A stretch of DNA of 64,000 nucleotides from Spiribacter roseus (GTDB taxonomy: Bacteria > Pseudomonadota > Gammaproteobacteria > Nitrococcales > Nitrococcaceae). The notes under the pieces were generated by a model, which worked only from the letters and a program-made list of their open reading frames with translations, searched no databases and was not told the origin of the DNA. Positions 1 to 12,558 of this stretch are shown here, one piece after another (position 1 is the stretch's first letter; the number at the start of each line of letters is the position of its first letter). The stretch is taken from the NCBI RefSeq assembly GCF_002813635.1, contig NZ_CP016382.1, positions 372,001 to 436,000 on the forward strand, in the 5' to 3' direction. A program made the position numbers and the translations under genes.

Positions 1-932
1 ACGACACCGGCGGGCATCGGCTGGTGGTGGACCTCAGCGATCCTCAGCCCAACACGGCCGTCCGCCGGGCCCCGGACCAGGCCGCTGAGCCCTTCGTGGT
101 CGCCATTGATGCCGGGCATGGCGGCAAGGACCCGGGCGCGATCGGGGCCGCGGGCACCTACGAGAAAGGCATTGTCCTTTCGGTGGCGCGCAAGCTTGCC
201 GACCGGATCGACGCCATCCAGGGGCTCGAGTCGGTGTTGATCCGCGACGGTGACTACTACATCGGCCTGCGCGAGCGGACCCGCAAGGCGCAGGCGGCGG
301 GGGCGGATCTGTTTGTCTCGCTGCATGCCGATGCCTTCCATGACCGGCGGGTGCGCGGCTCGTCGGTGTTCGTGCTCTCGCGCAACGGCGCGACCAGTGA
401 AATGGCGCGCATGCTGGCCCGGCGCGAGAACCGCGCCGATCGCATCGGCGGCGTGTCGCTGGCCGACAAGGACGAGCAGGTGGCCTCGGTGCTGGTGGAT
501 CTGTCCCGCGCGCACACGGTTGAAGAAAGCCTGGATGTGGCCGATGTGCTGTTCAATAAGCTCGATACGCTGGGCGATGTTCACGGCACCGGTGTCGAGC
601 AGGCGGGCTTCGCGGTGCTGAAGTCGCTCGATATGCCTTCCGTGCTGGTGGAGCTGGCGTTCATCTCTAATCCCGAGGAGGAGCGCCGGTTGAAGTCGTC
701 GAGCTATCAGCATCAGCTGGCGCGCGGCCTGACCGAGGGGGTCCGCGCCTATGTTGAGCAGACGCGTCCGGCGCTGGCGCTGTCGGGCGGCGACGAGGAA
801 TATCGGGTGCGGCCGGGCGACACGCTATCCGACATCGCCCAGCGCCATGCGGTGAGTGTGAGCGAGCTGCGCCGCGCCAACGAGCTGGCGGGCAGCACCA
901 TCGTCGCCGGTCATACGCTGCGGATCCCCTGA
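1..932 (+). CDS. amiB: N-acetylmuramoyl-L-alanine amidase, 5' end outside window
   Basis: Amidase_3 family zinc enzyme of the periplasm that cuts the MurNAc-to-peptide amide bond when daughter cells separate. The frame is already open at base 3 and its first residues (HRLVVDLSDP) resemble the end of an AMIN domain, so the N terminus lies upstream of the window. Zinc and catalytic residues are visible: IDAGHGGKDPG, the glutamate of EKG, the histidine of SLHADAF, and the glutamate in VELAFISN. A C-terminal LysM domain (from YRVRPGDTLSDIA) should anchor it on peptidoglycan. It ends 5 bases before mutL, and amiB-mutL-miaA-hfq is a classic gammaproteobacterial order. AmiB versus AmiC naming rests on position only. 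Confidence 0.93.
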   Translation, partial: DTGGHRLVVDLSDPQPNTAVRRAPDQAAEPFVVAIDAGHGGKDPGAIGAAGTYEKGIVLSVARKLADRIDAIQGLESVLIRDGDYYIGLRERTRKAQAAGADLFVSLHADAFHDRRVRGSSVFVLSRNGATSEMARMLARRENRADRIGGVSLADKDEQVASVLVDLSRAHTVEESLDVADVLFNKLDTLGDVHGTGVEQAGFAVLKSLDMPSVLVELAFISNPEEERRLKSSSYQHQLARGLTEGVRAYVEQTRPALALSGGDEEYRVRPGDTLSDIAQRHAVSVSELRRANELAGSTIVAGHTLRIP

Positions 933-937
933 GCGGC

Positions 938-2686
938 ATGGCGATCCAGCGTCTCGCCGCCGAGCTTGTCAATCAGATCGCCGCCGGCGAGATCATCGAG
1001 CGGCCGGCCTCGGTGCTCAAGGAACTGCTCGAGAATGCCCTCGACGCCGGGGCGCAGAGCATTCAGGTCGATCTCGAGGGCGGCGGGCTGACCCTGATCC
1101 GCGTCCGCGACGACGGCCGCGGCATGACCGCGGCCGATCTGCCCCTCGCGGTGGAGTCCCACGCCACCAGCAAGATCGGTGCGCTGGATGATCTCGAGCA
1201 TATCGCCACCCTCGGCTTTCGCGGTGAGGCACTGCCCAGCATCGCCTCGGTGGCGGAGCTGGAGATCACCTCGCGGGCGGCCACCGAGGCGCATGGCTAC
1301 TGCCTGACCCCGAATCATTCGGATACGCCCGCACCGGCGCCGCATCCGCCGGGCACCACAGTGTCGGTGCGGGACCTTTTTCATGCCGTCCCGGCCCGGC
1401 GCAAGTTCCTGCGCACCGAGCGCACGGAGCTGCGCCACATCCAGGAGCTGGTCCGTCGGATCGCGCTGGGGCGCCCCGAGGTGGGATTCGCGCTGACGCA
1501 CAACGGCCGGCGGCTGCTGGATCTGCCGGCGCTGGGGCCTGAGGCGGCGGAACGCCGTGTGGGCGAACTGATGGGCGGCAGCTTCGTCGATGCAGCGCTG
1601 CGCATCGATGCCGAGGCCGCGGGGCTGCGCCTACAGGGCTGGCTCGGCCTGCCAACGGCCTCACGGGGTCAGCCGGATCTGCAGTATGTCTACCTCAACG
1701 GGCGCATGATCCGCGACCGACTGGTCATGCAGGCCCTGCGGCGGGCCTACAGCGATGTCCTGTTCAAGGATCGCTATCCGGCGTATCTGCTGCACCTGCA
1801 GATGGATCCCGCCCGGGTCGATGTCAATGTCCATCCGACCAAGCATGAGGTGCGGTTCCGCGACAGCCGGCTGATCTTCGATTTCCTCCACCGTCAGGTG
1901 GAACGCGCCCTCGCCCAAGGCGGTGCGAGTGCCGCGACCGCGCCGTCCGAGTCCGGCGGAGCGTCGCCCGGTCCGCCACCCGCGGCCCCGGCGCCGCAGA
2001 CCGGTGCCCTGGCACTGCCCGTGGCCGAGGCCCGGGCGGTCTACGGCGATACCCTCGACGCGGGCACGCCCGCGCCCGAAGCGCCGGCGTCCACCGACCC
2101 GGTGCCGCGGCTCGGGCATGCGGTGGCGCAGATTCATGGTGTCTATGTGCTTGCCGAATCGGCCAGCGGTCTGGTCCTTGTGGACATGCATGCGGCCCAT
2201 GAGCGCATCGTCTACGAGCGCCTCAAGCGCCAGTACCGGGACGAGGGTGTGGCGCGCCAGCCGCTGCTGATGCCAGTGGCGGTCAATGTGACGCCGGCCG
2301 AGGCCGACCTGGTGGAGGACAGTCAGCCGCTGCTCGAGGCGGTGGGCCTGGATGTGGATCGGGTCGGTCCCGAGCAGCTCCGCCTCCGGGGTCTGCCAGC
2401 GCTGCTGGCGCGGGCGGATGGCGAGGCGCTGTTGCGCGATGTGCTGGCGGATCTGCGCGTTGATCGGGGAGCGGTCGCGATCGAGGCCCGCCAGCAGCAT
2501 CTGCTGGCGACCATGGGCTGTCATGGATCGGTGCGCGCCAACCGGCGGTTGACGCCGGCCGAGCAGGAGAATCTGCTGCGCGAAATGGAGCGCACCCCCA
2601 ACATCGATCAGTGCAATCATGGCCGTCCCACCTGGGTGTCCCTGGGCATGGCGGACCTTGATCGGCTTTTTCTGCGCGGCCGCTAG
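938..2686 (+). CDS. mutL: DNA mismatch repair protein MutL
   Basis: MutL couples mismatch recognition by MutS to strand removal. The N-terminal GHKL ATPase is clear ([14 protein letters not shown], then [11 protein letters not shown] with the Mg-binding Asn, then [10 protein letters not shown]). A Pro/Ala-rich linker of about 75 residues follows, then the C-terminal dimerisation domain. That domain contains [12 protein letters not shown] at residues 416-427, which fits the endonuclease pattern DxHA(X)2E(X)4E, and CNHGRP at 559-564, the second metal-binding motif. Both are absent from E. coli MutL, so this protein is probably a nicking MutL used where MutH is missing. The start at 938 is 5 bases past amiB; only a weak GAGCGG precedes it. 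Confidence 0.96.
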   Translation: MAIQRLAAELVNQIAAGEIIERPASVLKELLENALDAGAQSIQVDLEGGGLTLIRVRDDGRGMTAADLPLAVESHATSKIGALDDLEHIATLGFRGEALPSIASVAELEITSRAATEAHGYCLTPNHSDTPAPAPHPPGTTVSVRDLFHAVPARRKFLRTERTELRHIQELVRRIALGRPEVGFALTHNGRRLLDLPALGPEAAERRVGELMGGSFVDAALRIDAEAAGLRLQGWLGLPTASRGQPDLQYVYLNGRMIRDRLVMQALRRAYSDVLFKDRYPAYLLHLQMDPARVDVNVHPTKHEVRFRDSRLIFDFLHRQVERALAQGGASAATAPSESGGASPGPPPAAPAPQTGALALPVAEARAVYGDTLDAGTPAPEAPASTDPVPRLGHAVAQIHGVYVLAESASGLVLVDMHAAHERIVYERLKRQYRDEGVARQPLLMPVAVNVTPAEADLVEDSQPLLEAVGLDVDRVGPEQLRLRGLPALLARADGEALLRDVLADLRVDRGAVAIEARQQHLLATMGCHGSVRANRRLTPAEQENLLREMERTPNIDQCNHGRPTWVSLGMADLDRLFLRGR

Positions 2687-2691
2687 TCCCC

Positions 2692-3630
2692 ATGGCAGCG
2701 GATACGCTCCCGGTGGTCTGTCTGATGGGGCCGACAGCGGCCGGCAAGACCGATCTGGCCCTCGCCCTGCATGCGCGCGGTGGCGTGGATCTGATCAGTG
2801 TCGATTCGGCGATGGTCTATCGGGGCATGGACATTGGCACCGCCAAGCCCTCACCGGCGGTCCAGGCACGGGCCCCGCATGCCTTGATCGACATCCGCGA
2901 CCCGGCCGAGGCGTACTCCGCGGCCGAGTTCGTCGCCGATGCCCGGGCGCATATCGCGGCGGCTCGGCAGGCCGGGCGTCTGCCGGTGCTCGTGGGGGGA
3001 ACCATGCTCTATTTCCGTTCGCTGCTGCACGGGCTATCGCGCCTGCCGGCGGCGGACGCCGGGGTACGGGCCCGTCTCGAGGCGGAGGCCCGGGTGCGGG
3101 GCTGGGCGGCCCTGCACGCGCGGCTGGCGGGCGTCGATCCGCGCACCGCGCAGCGGCTGCATCGCAATGACGCACAGCGCATCCAGCGGGCGCTCGAGGT
3201 CTACGAGCTGACCGGTCAGTCATTGAGTCACCTGCAATCAACGGCGGCACCGGAACCGTTGCCCGGTCCTGTCGTCAAAGTGGGTGTAATGCCCGCATCA
3301 CGTTCGATGCTGCATACGCGCATCGAGCAGCGCTTTCACGCGATGCTGGCCGAAGGGGTGATCGACGAGGTGGCCGGGCTCTGGGCGCGTCCCGATATCC
3401 ACGCCGATCTGCCTGCCATGCGGGCGGTGGGGTATCGCCAGATCGTCGAGTATCTCGACGGGCGCATCGCCCGTGATGACCTGGCGTTTCGGGGCACGGT
3501 GGCGACGCGTCAGTTCGCCCGGCGCCAGGTGACCTGGCTGCGGCGTGAGGATCGTCTGGAATGGCTCGATCCGCTGGCGCACAGGCCCTGTGACAGGCTT
3601 AGTGATCTCATCAATCGCGTGGTAGCGTAG
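2692..3630 (+). CDS. miaA: tRNA dimethylallyltransferase MiaA
   Basis: Transfers a dimethylallyl group to N6 of A37 in tRNAs that read codons starting with U, the first step towards ms2i6A. The P-loop GPTAAGKT is at residues 13-20 and the [16 protein letters not shown] motif, with the catalytic aspartate, at 38-53. The [14 protein letters not shown] and [13 protein letters not shown] segments are also typical. At 312 residues it has normal length. It starts 5 bases after the mutL stop without a recognisable Shine-Dalgarno sequence, which suggests translation coupled to mutL. hfq follows after 53 bases. Confidence 0.96.
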   Translation: MAADTLPVVCLMGPTAAGKTDLALALHARGGVDLISVDSAMVYRGMDIGTAKPSPAVQARAPHALIDIRDPAEAYSAAEFVADARAHIAAARQAGRLPVLVGGTMLYFRSLLHGLSRLPAADAGVRARLEAEARVRGWAALHARLAGVDPRTAQRLHRNDAQRIQRALEVYELTGQSLSHLQSTAAPEPLPGPVVKVGVMPASRSMLHTRIEQRFHAMLAEGVIDEVAGLWARPDIHADLPAMRAVGYRQIVEYLDGRIARDDLAFRGTVATRQFARRQVTWLRREDRLEWLDPLAHRPCDRLSDLINRVVA

Positions 3631-3683
3631 GGATCGAGACGGACAATAATAATCGCCGCGGACAAGCAAGGAGTCACGGCACC

Positions 3684-3935
3684 ATGTCGAAAGGACAATC
3701 ACTGCAGGAACCCTTCCTCAACGCGCTTCGCAAGGAAAAGGTCCCGGTGTCGATCTATCTGGTCAATGGCATCAAGCTCCAGGGTCAGGTGGACTCGTTC
3801 GACCAGTTCGTGATCCTGCTTCGCAACTCGATCAGTCAGCTGGTCTACAAACACGCCATTTCCACGATCGTGCCATCGCGCAACGTCCGCGAGCTTCTGC
3901 AGGAGGAGCGAGATCCCGAAACCGACCCGGAGTGA
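3684..3935 (+). CDS. hfq: RNA chaperone Hfq
   Basis: Sm-like hexameric RNA chaperone that pairs small RNAs with mRNAs. Key residues are in place: Q8, Y25 and K31 for A-rich and U-rich RNA binding, and the [13 protein letters not shown] signature with K56 and H57 in Sm2. The C-terminal tail is very short and acidic (83 residues in total against 102 in E. coli), so only the Sm core is kept. The ATG has a good AAGGAG at 3668-3673. The upstream gap holds an AT-rich stretch (GACAATAATAATC, 3640-3655) that could be a -10 element. hflX follows with overlap or very close spacing. Confidence 0.97.
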   Translation: MSKGQSLQEPFLNALRKEKVPVSIYLVNGIKLQGQVDSFDQFVILLRNSISQLVYKHAISTIVPSRNVRELLQEERDPETDPE

Positions 3936-3969
3936 AGCCTCGCCCACGCTGGAGACCGCCCCGGCGCAG

Positions 3970-5286
3970 CTGTTCGATCGCCCCGGCGGCGGTGAGAACG
4001 CCATCCTCGTGCAGGTGGACGACGGCGTGGTCGACGCCGACGAGGCGCTGCGCGAGTTCGAGGCCCTGGCCGCTTCCGCCGGTGCCGTTGTGGTGGCCCG
4101 ACAGACCGGGCGGCGCCGCAGGCCCGACCCGCGCACCTATCTGGGCGGCGGCAAGGTTGATGAACTGCGCGAGGCCATGCAGGCGCATGGCGCCGATCTG
4201 GTATTGATCAATCACGCCCTGTCACCGGTGCAGGAGCGCAACCTTGAGCATGCCCTGCAGTGCCGGGTGCTGGACCGGACTGGGTTGATCCTGGACATCT
4301 TCGCGCAGCGCGCCCGCTCGCATGAGGGCAAGCTGCAGGTCGAGCTCGCCCAGTTGCGGCACCTGGCCAGCCGGCTGGTGCGCGGCTGGTCGCATCTCGA
4401 GCGCCAGAAGGGCGGCATCGGCCTGCGGGGCCCGGGTGAGACGCAGCTCGAACTCGACCGGCGGATGCTGGGGACCCGCATCCGACAGCTTGAAAAGCGT
4501 CTGGCGCGCGTTCGTCAGCAGCGCGACCAGGGCCGCAAGGCGCGCCGCCAGCAGGATCTGCCCGCGGTTTCGCTGGTGGGCTACACCAACGCCGGTAAAT
4601 CGACGCTGTTCAACCGCGTCGCCGCGTCCGGCGTCTACGCCGCGGATCAGTTGTTCGCGACGCTGGACACCACCCTCCGGCGCATTGAGCTGCCCGGTGG
4701 CGAGGCGGCGGTCATCGCCGATACAGTGGGGTTCATCCGCGATCTGCCGCCGCAGCTCGTCGCGGCGTTCCGGTCCACGCTCGAGGAGGTGGTCGAGGCC
4801 GAGCTGCTGGTGCACATCATTGATGCCGCTGATCCCATCCGCGAGGAAAACGCCCGCGAAGTCGAGTCGGTGCTCGAGGCGCTGGGCGCCGATGAAGTGC
4901 CTCAGCTGCGGGTCTACAACAAGATCGATGCGCGGGGCGTGGCGCCACGCATTGATCGCGATGACGACGGTCGGCCGGTGGCGGTCTGGCTGTCGGCGGC
5001 CACCGGCGCCGGGCTGGACCTTTTCCACGCCGCCATCGCCGAGCGGGTCAGCGCCGAGCAGGCCCGCGGCCTGATCCGGCTCAGCCCCGCGGAAGGTCGC
5101 CTGCGGGCGCGCTTCTATGCGCTCGGTGACGTGCTCGATGAGCGCATCACCGAGCAGGGGGCCATCGAACTAGTGGTGGAACTGCCGGCGCGGGCGCTGG
5201 CACGGCTCCACCGACATGAGGGCCTGACGGCGGAACTCGTCCCGCTCACCGATGCCAACTTGCCCGCGGGCGCAGTGGCTCATTAG
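3970..5286 (+). CDS. hflX: GTPase HflX (start codon uncertain)
   Basis: Ribosome-associated GTPase that splits or rescues stalled ribosomes. The N-terminal HflX domain (TYLGGGKVDEL, ALSPVQERNLE, DRTGLILDIFAQRA, GGIGLRGPGETQLE) precedes a G domain with GYTNAGKS (G1), DTVGFIRDLP (G3) and NKID (G4). The first standard start codon in frame is a GTG at 4009, but the reading frame upstream still encodes LFDRPGGGENAIL, which lines up with the E. coli start MFDRYDAGEQAVL. The gene must therefore begin at or before 3970, where the only candidates are non-standard: CTG 3970, CTG 3949, or ATC 3913 six bases after a perfect AGGAGG (3901-3906). I list the homology-supported boundary. Confidence 0.9.
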   Translation: MFDRPGGGENAILVQVDDGVVDADEALREFEALAASAGAVVVARQTGRRRRPDPRTYLGGGKVDELREAMQAHGADLVLINHALSPVQERNLEHALQCRVLDRTGLILDIFAQRARSHEGKLQVELAQLRHLASRLVRGWSHLERQKGGIGLRGPGETQLELDRRMLGTRIRQLEKRLARVRQQRDQGRKARRQQDLPAVSLVGYTNAGKSTLFNRVAASGVYAADQLFATLDTTLRRIELPGGEAAVIADTVGFIRDLPPQLVAAFRSTLEEVVEAELLVHIIDAADPIREENAREVESVLEALGADEVPQLRVYNKIDARGVAPRIDRDDDGRPVAVWLSAATGAGLDLFHAAIAERVSAEQARGLIRLSPAEGRLRARFYALGDVLDERITEQGAIELVVELPARALARLHRHEGLTAELVPLTDANLPAGAVAH

Positions 5287-5341
5287 AATCCCCGGTCTGG
5301 TGCGACGCACAGCGCCGGCCGATCATTACTGGAGAACATTC

Positions 5342-6595
5342 ATGGCCTGGAACGAACCCGGCGGTAACAACCGCGATCCCTGGAGCAGTGGCGGGGGCAA
5401 TCGCGGCGGCAATCAGGGACCGCCCGACCTCGACGAGGCAATCCGCAAAGCCAAGCAGCGCCTCGAGGGACTGTTCGGTAAAAAGACCGGCGGGGGCCGT
5501 GGTTCCGGCGGCAGTGATGGCGGCCGCGGTAGCGGTGGCCCCGGTCTGCCAAGTGCCAAGGGCATCGGCATCATCGTGGCCGTCCTCGTGGGTGTCTGGC
5601 TCCTGTCCGGAATCTACATCGTCGATCAGGGAACCCGCGGCGTCGTGACCCGTTTCGGGGCCTATCAGGAAACGGCGGGTCCGGGGCCGCACTGGCATTG
5701 GCCGTACCCGATCAGCGCGGTGCAGACCGTGGATGTCTCGCAGCGCCGGCGGGTGACCATCGGCTATCAGGCCGTGGCGGCGCAGCAGACGCGGCCCGTG
5801 CTCTCTGAAGCCCTGATGCTCACCGAAGATGAGAATATCGTGAACGTGCAGCTGGCGGTTCAGTACACCATCTCGGATGCGGCGGACTTCATCTTCAATT
5901 TCGTGCAGCCCGAGGCGACGCTCAAGAGCGTGACCGAGAGCGCCCTGCGCGAGATCGTCGGCAAGCGCAACATGGACTTCGTCATCACTGAAGGACGGAC
6001 CGAGGTGGCCCAGCAGACCCGTGAGCTGGTGGTCGAGACCATGGAGGGCTATAACACCGGCATCAACGTGGTCGAGGTGGTGATTCAGGATGCGCAGCCG
6101 CCGGAGCAGGTCCAGCCCGCCTTCGAGGATGCCATCAAGGCGCGTGAGGACCGCGAGCGGCTGATCAATCAGGCCGAGGCCTACCGCAACGAGGTCATTC
6201 CCCGGGCGCAGGGTCAGGCGGCCCGCCTGACGGAGGAAGCCCAGGGTTACACGGCCCGGATCGTCCAGAATGCCCGCGGTGACGCGAGCCGCTTCAGCCA
6301 GCAGCAGCAGGCCTATGCCCAGGCACCGCGGGTCACCCGTGATCGCCTGTACATCGACACCATGGAGCGGGTGCTGGGTAACACCGGCAAGGTGCTGATC
6401 GACAATGAGTCGAGCCAGCAGCTGATGTATCTGCCGCTCGACCGGATGATGCGCTCCGGTGGTCCCTCAGCGAGCAATTCAGGCGACACCGCCGGTTCGT
6501 CCATGAACAACACCGTCTCGAGCAATAGCAGCTCGAGCGGCTCACAGAGCAGCAGCGCATCGAGCGGTTCGCTGCGGATGCGGGAGACACGCTAA
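5342..6595 (+). CDS. hflK: HflK, FtsH protease modulator
   Basis: Band-7/SPFH membrane protein that forms a large cage with HflC around the AAA protease FtsH and limits access of membrane substrates. A Gly-rich cytoplasmic N terminus (residues 1-73) is followed by one membrane helix (about 74-94) and the SPFH domain (VDQGTRGVVTRFG onward) with a long helical stalk. The C terminus is a Ser/Asn/Gly-rich low-complexity tail of about 45 residues. The start at 5342 (MAWNEPGG) has a GGAG at 5331-5334 and matches the family N terminus; an upstream in-frame ATG at 5252 lies inside hflX and was rejected. The TAA overlaps the hflC ATG by one base, indicating coupled synthesis. Confidence 0.95.
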   Translation: MAWNEPGGNNRDPWSSGGGNRGGNQGPPDLDEAIRKAKQRLEGLFGKKTGGGRGSGGSDGGRGSGGPGLPSAKGIGIIVAVLVGVWLLSGIYIVDQGTRGVVTRFGAYQETAGPGPHWHWPYPISAVQTVDVSQRRRVTIGYQAVAAQQTRPVLSEALMLTEDENIVNVQLAVQYTISDAADFIFNFVQPEATLKSVTESALREIVGKRNMDFVITEGRTEVAQQTRELVVETMEGYNTGINVVEVVIQDAQPPEQVQPAFEDAIKAREDRERLINQAEAYRNEVIPRAQGQAARLTEEAQGYTARIVQNARGDASRFSQQQQAYAQAPRVTRDRLYIDTMERVLGNTGKVLIDNESSQQLMYLPLDRMMRSGGPSASNSGDTAGSSMNNTVSSNSSSSGSQSSSASSGSLRMRETR

Positions 6596-7476
6596 TGAAT
6601 CGCCTGAGTGCAATCGTGGCGGCGGTAGTCCTGCTGCTGGTCATTGGAATCACCTTCGGGACGTTCACCGTCAAGGAAACCGAGCGGGCACTGAAGTTTC
6701 GACTGGGTGAGGTCGTTCGGACCGACTTCGAGCCTGGCCTGTACTTCCAGATTCCGTTCGTGAACAACGTCCGCAAGGTGGATGCCCGCGTCCAGACGCT
6801 GGACGAAAGCCCGCAGCGCTTTCTGACCAGCGAGCAGAAGAACCTGATCGTGGATACGTTCGTGAAATGGCGGGTGGAAGACGTCGAGCAGTACTACATC
6901 ACGGTGCGGGCCAGCCCGCGTGAGGCCAACCTGCGGCTGTCGGAAATCGTCCGTGACGGGCTGCGGGCCGAATTCGGCAAGCGCACGGTCCAGGAGGTCA
7001 TCTCCGGGGACCGGGCCGAGATCATGAATCTGCTCACCGACGCGGCCAGTCAGGCCGGTAATTCACTGGGCGTGAGCGTTCTTGACGTCCGGCTGCAGCG
7101 TGTGGACCTGCCCGAGGGCGTGAGCGAGTCGGTGTTCAACCGCATGGTCGCCGCCCGTGAACAGGTCGCGCGCCAGTTCCGGGCCGAGGGCCAGGAAGAG
7201 GCCGAGCGGATCCGTTCGGCGGCCGACCGTCGCCGCGAGGAAATCCTCGCCGAGGCACGGCGTGAGGCCGAGGAGGTGCGCGGTGCCGCGGACGCCGATG
7301 CGACGCGGATCTACGCCGACGCCTATGAGGCCGACGAGGAGTTCTACCGCTTCTACCGCAGCCTCCGCGCCTACGAGAACACCTTCAACGACGACACCGA
7401 CATGCTGGTGCTGTCGCCTGATTCGGAGTTCTTCCGGTACTTTGATCAGCTCGACTCGTTAACGACCTCGCCCTGA
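6595..7476 (+). CDS. hflC: HflC, FtsH protease modulator
   Basis: Partner of HflK in the membrane cage around FtsH. It has an N-terminal membrane helix (residues about 5-23) directly followed by the SPFH domain (VKETERALKFRLGEV, then VDTFVKWRVED), and a charged helical region rich in Glu/Arg/Ala (about 185-245, with EILAEARREAEEVRG) typical of the cage-forming helices. Its 293 residues equal the normal length. It overlaps hflK by one base (TAATG). DUF2065 and purA downstream keep the E. coli/Pseudomonas order. Confidence 0.95.
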   Translation: MNRLSAIVAAVVLLLVIGITFGTFTVKETERALKFRLGEVVRTDFEPGLYFQIPFVNNVRKVDARVQTLDESPQRFLTSEQKNLIVDTFVKWRVEDVEQYYITVRASPREANLRLSEIVRDGLRAEFGKRTVQEVISGDRAEIMNLLTDAASQAGNSLGVSVLDVRLQRVDLPEGVSESVFNRMVAAREQVARQFRAEGQEEAERIRSAADRRREEILAEARREAEEVRGAADADATRIYADAYEADEEFYRFYRSLRAYENTFNDDTDMLVLSPDSEFFRYFDQLDSLTTSP

Positions 7477-7491
7477 TCGACGCGCCCGACC

Positions 7492-7674
7492 ATGCAGGAT
7501 CTTCTCACCGCAGTGGCGCTGCTTCTGATTTTCGAGGGGATCCTGCCCTTTCTCAGCCCCCGCAATCTGCGGCGGGCGCTCTTCTCTATCGTCCAGCAAA
7601 ATGATAAAAGCCTTCGGCTGACCGGCGTGGCATCAATGCTGGCCGGTATCCTGCTCCTTTATCTGGTTCGCTGA
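7492..7674 (+). CDS. DUF2065 (YjeT-like) small membrane protein
   Basis: A 60-residue protein with two hydrophobic segments (about 4-22 and 43-59) around a short basic, polar loop with LSPRNLRRAL. That pattern and the position between hflC and hisZ-purA match the DUF2065/YjeT family, which follows hflC in many gammaproteobacteria. Its function is not known; membership of the hflKC operon suggests a link to the FtsH-HflKC complex, but that is inference from position. No strong Shine-Dalgarno sequence precedes the ATG, which is 15 bases past the hflC stop. Confidence 0.88.
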   Translation: MQDLLTAVALLLIFEGILPFLSPRNLRRALFSIVQQNDKSLRLTGVASMLAGILLLYLVR

Positions 7675-7685
7675 AGGACGATTTC

Positions 7686-10874
<3,189 letters not shown>

Positions 10875-10884
10875 CGGGAACCCC

Positions 10885-12264
10885 CTAGTGGTGAAACCCC
10901 GAGGCCTCGGCCTCGCCGAGCGGCACCTGAGCCGGATGCGCCTCCAGATGGGCGAGGGCGGACTGCATGTCGGCAACCAGCAGCTCGCAGAGATCGCGGC
11001 TCACGCCGTTACGCACCAGAATACGCTGGATCGCCTGATCATCGCAGGCCGGCGGCAGCGTGTAGGCCGGCACCTGCCAGCCGCGTGCCCGCAGCCGGTC
11101 GGCCAGATCGAACAGCGTGAACCCCGGATCCGTCCCGTCCCTGAGTTTCCATGAAACGGCCGGGATGCCGCGCGATCGATCGCCGTCGTAGATGATCTCG
11201 AAGGGGCCCATCGCCGCAATCTCGCCGGCGAGATAGGCCGCGGTGTCGTAACAGGCGCCATGCACCCGCGCGTAGCCCTCGCGGCCCAGGCGCACGAAGT
11301 TGTAGTACTGACACACGATCTGACCGCCGGGGCGGGAGAAGTTGAGCGCGATGTCCTTCATGTCGCCGCCCAGGTAGTTCACCCAGAAGATCATGTTCTC
11401 CGGCAGGTCGCTCTGCTCGCGCCACAGTACCCAGCCGACGCCGAGGGGGGCGAGACCGAATTTATGGCCCGAGGCATTGATCGAGCGCACCCGCGGGAGG
11501 GAAAAGTCCCAGACCAGATCCGGCGCGCAGAAGGGGGCGAGGAAGCCGCCACTGGCGCCATCGACATGAATCGGAATATCCAGCCCGGTGTCGCGCTCGA
11601 GCGCGTCGAGCGCATCGCTGATCGCCTTCACCGGTTCGAACTCGCCGGTGAAGGTGACCCCCAGCGTCGGGACCACGCCGATGGTGTTTTCGTCGCAGTG
11701 CCGGCGCACCTCCTCGGCGGTGAGGAGCCGGCGGCCGGGCGCCATGGGGACTTCGCGAAGCTCGATGTCCCAGTAGCGGGCGAACTTGTGCCAGCACACC
11801 TGCACCGGACCGGTGACGAGGTTGGGCCGCTCGGTACTCAGTCCCTTCGCCTTCCGCCCGGCTTCCCAGCGGCGTTTCATCGCCAGGCCACCGAGCATGG
11901 CGGCCTCACTCGAGCCGGTCGTTGAACAGCCGGTGGCCGGCCCGTCCGGGGCATGCCAGAGTTCGGCGAGCATCCGCACGCAGCGGGCCTCGATCTCCGC
12001 GGTCTGGGGATATTCGTCCTTGTCGACCATGTTCTTGTCGATGCACACGTCCATGAGGGCGTGGACCTCGGGTTCTTCCCAGGTCTGGCAGAAGGTGGCG
12101 AGGTTCTGTCTCGAGTTGCCGTCCAGCAGCAGCTCGTCGCGGATCGCGGAGCTGACGGCGCGGGGATCGGCGGTGGCCTCAGGGAATCGCGATTTCTCGA
12201 GCCCCATGGCGAGTGTGTGCGAAGCATAGAGCTCGTCATCGGAGCGGTCGGCACGGTCTGACAT
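10885..12264 (-). CDS. gad: Glutamate decarboxylase (PLP)
   Basis: Converts glutamate to GABA and CO2, consuming a proton; in bacteria this usually serves acid resistance or GABA metabolism. The PLP lysine is K268 in [13 protein letters not shown], preceded by the [14 protein letters not shown] motif whose Asp holds the cofactor ring, and by [15 protein letters not shown]. At 459 residues it matches GadB-type enzymes. The start MSDRADRSD at 12264 is chosen because AAGGA lies 8 bases upstream; 15 more in-frame residues would run into a palindromic operator-like site. A membrane protein follows 11 bases downstream. No GadC-type antiporter is visible. The pair interrupts the conserved purA-(tRNA-Leu)-rnr order. 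Confidence 0.93.
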   Translation of the reverse strand: MSDRADRSDDELYASHTLAMGLEKSRFPEATADPRAVSSAIRDELLLDGNSRQNLATFCQTWEEPEVHALMDVCIDKNMVDKDEYPQTAEIEARCVRMLAELWHAPDGPATGCSTTGSSEAAMLGGLAMKRRWEAGRKAKGLSTERPNLVTGPVQVCWHKFARYWDIELREVPMAPGRRLLTAEEVRRHCDENTIGVVPTLGVTFTGEFEPVKAISDALDALERDTGLDIPIHVDGASGGFLAPFCAPDLVWDFSLPRVRSINASGHKFGLAPLGVGWVLWREQSDLPENMIFWVNYLGGDMKDIALNFSRPGGQIVCQYYNFVRLGREGYARVHGACYDTAAYLAGEIAAMGPFEIIYDGDRSRGIPAVSWKLRDGTDPGFTLFDLADRLRARGWQVPAYTLPPACDDQAIQRILVRNGVSRDLCELLVADMQSALAHLEAHPAQVPLGEAEASGFHH

Positions 12265-12279
12265 GGAATCAATTCCTTT

Positions 12280-12305
12280 CCATTGAATCGTCAAGCGTTC
12301 AATGG
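12280..12305. promoter_or_regulatory. Palindrome upstream of gad, candidate operator
   Basis: Perfect 8-base inverted repeat CCATTGAA / TTCAATGG separated by 10 bases, ending 16 bases before the gad ATG and just ahead of its AAGGA ribosome-binding site. The arms are AT-richer than the surroundings. The arm spacing of one helical turn and the location suit a dimeric repressor or activator; a weak TTGACG lies within the spacer on the minus strand. Regulator unknown. Confidence 0.45.
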
Positions 12306-12357
12306 GCAAGTATTGATCAGGCAGGGGAGGGATTCAAATGCGAATCGAAGTCAGATG

Positions 12358-12444
12358 TGGTGCCGAGGAGAGGACTTGAACCTCCACGGGGTCTCCCCCA
12401 CTAGCACCTGAAGCTAGCGCGTCTACCAATTCCGCCACCTCGGC
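12358..12444 (-). tRNA. tRNA-Leu (anticodon CAG)
   Basis: Class II tRNA of 87 bases read on the minus strand. Acceptor stem GCCGAGG pairs with CCTCGGC, followed by A and an encoded CCA. The anticodon loop TTCAGGT lies in a CTAGC/GCTAG stem, giving CAG, and a long variable arm is present. The same tRNA precedes rnr in Pseudomonas. Confidence 0.97.
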
Positions 12445-12475
12445 ATTGATGAGGCCGTCCTCAACAACGCAGCGA

Positions 12476-12504
12476 AGGGTACCGACGGGCCCCGAATCTG
12501 TCAA
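12476..12504 (-). promoter_or_regulatory. Sigma70-type promoter for tRNA-Leu(CAG)
   Basis: On the minus strand TTGACA (12504-12499) and TACCCT (12481-12476) are separated by exactly 17 bases, and the tRNA begins about 25 bases after the predicted start site. It is divergent from the rnr promoter. Confidence 0.65.
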
Positions 12505-12522
12505 CGAAATCGAGCATTCGCG

Positions 12523-12551
12523 TAGGCACCGTGACGCGCATGCCGTATCCT
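12523..12551 (+). promoter_or_regulatory. Predicted rnr promoter, leaderless
   Basis: TAGGCA (12523-12528) and TATCCT (12546-12551) are spaced by 17 bases. The -10 ends 7 bases before the rnr ATG (12559), so transcription would start at or next to the start codon; no Shine-Dalgarno sequence fits in between. Confidence 0.5.
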
Positions 12552-12558
12552 GTCGGCC

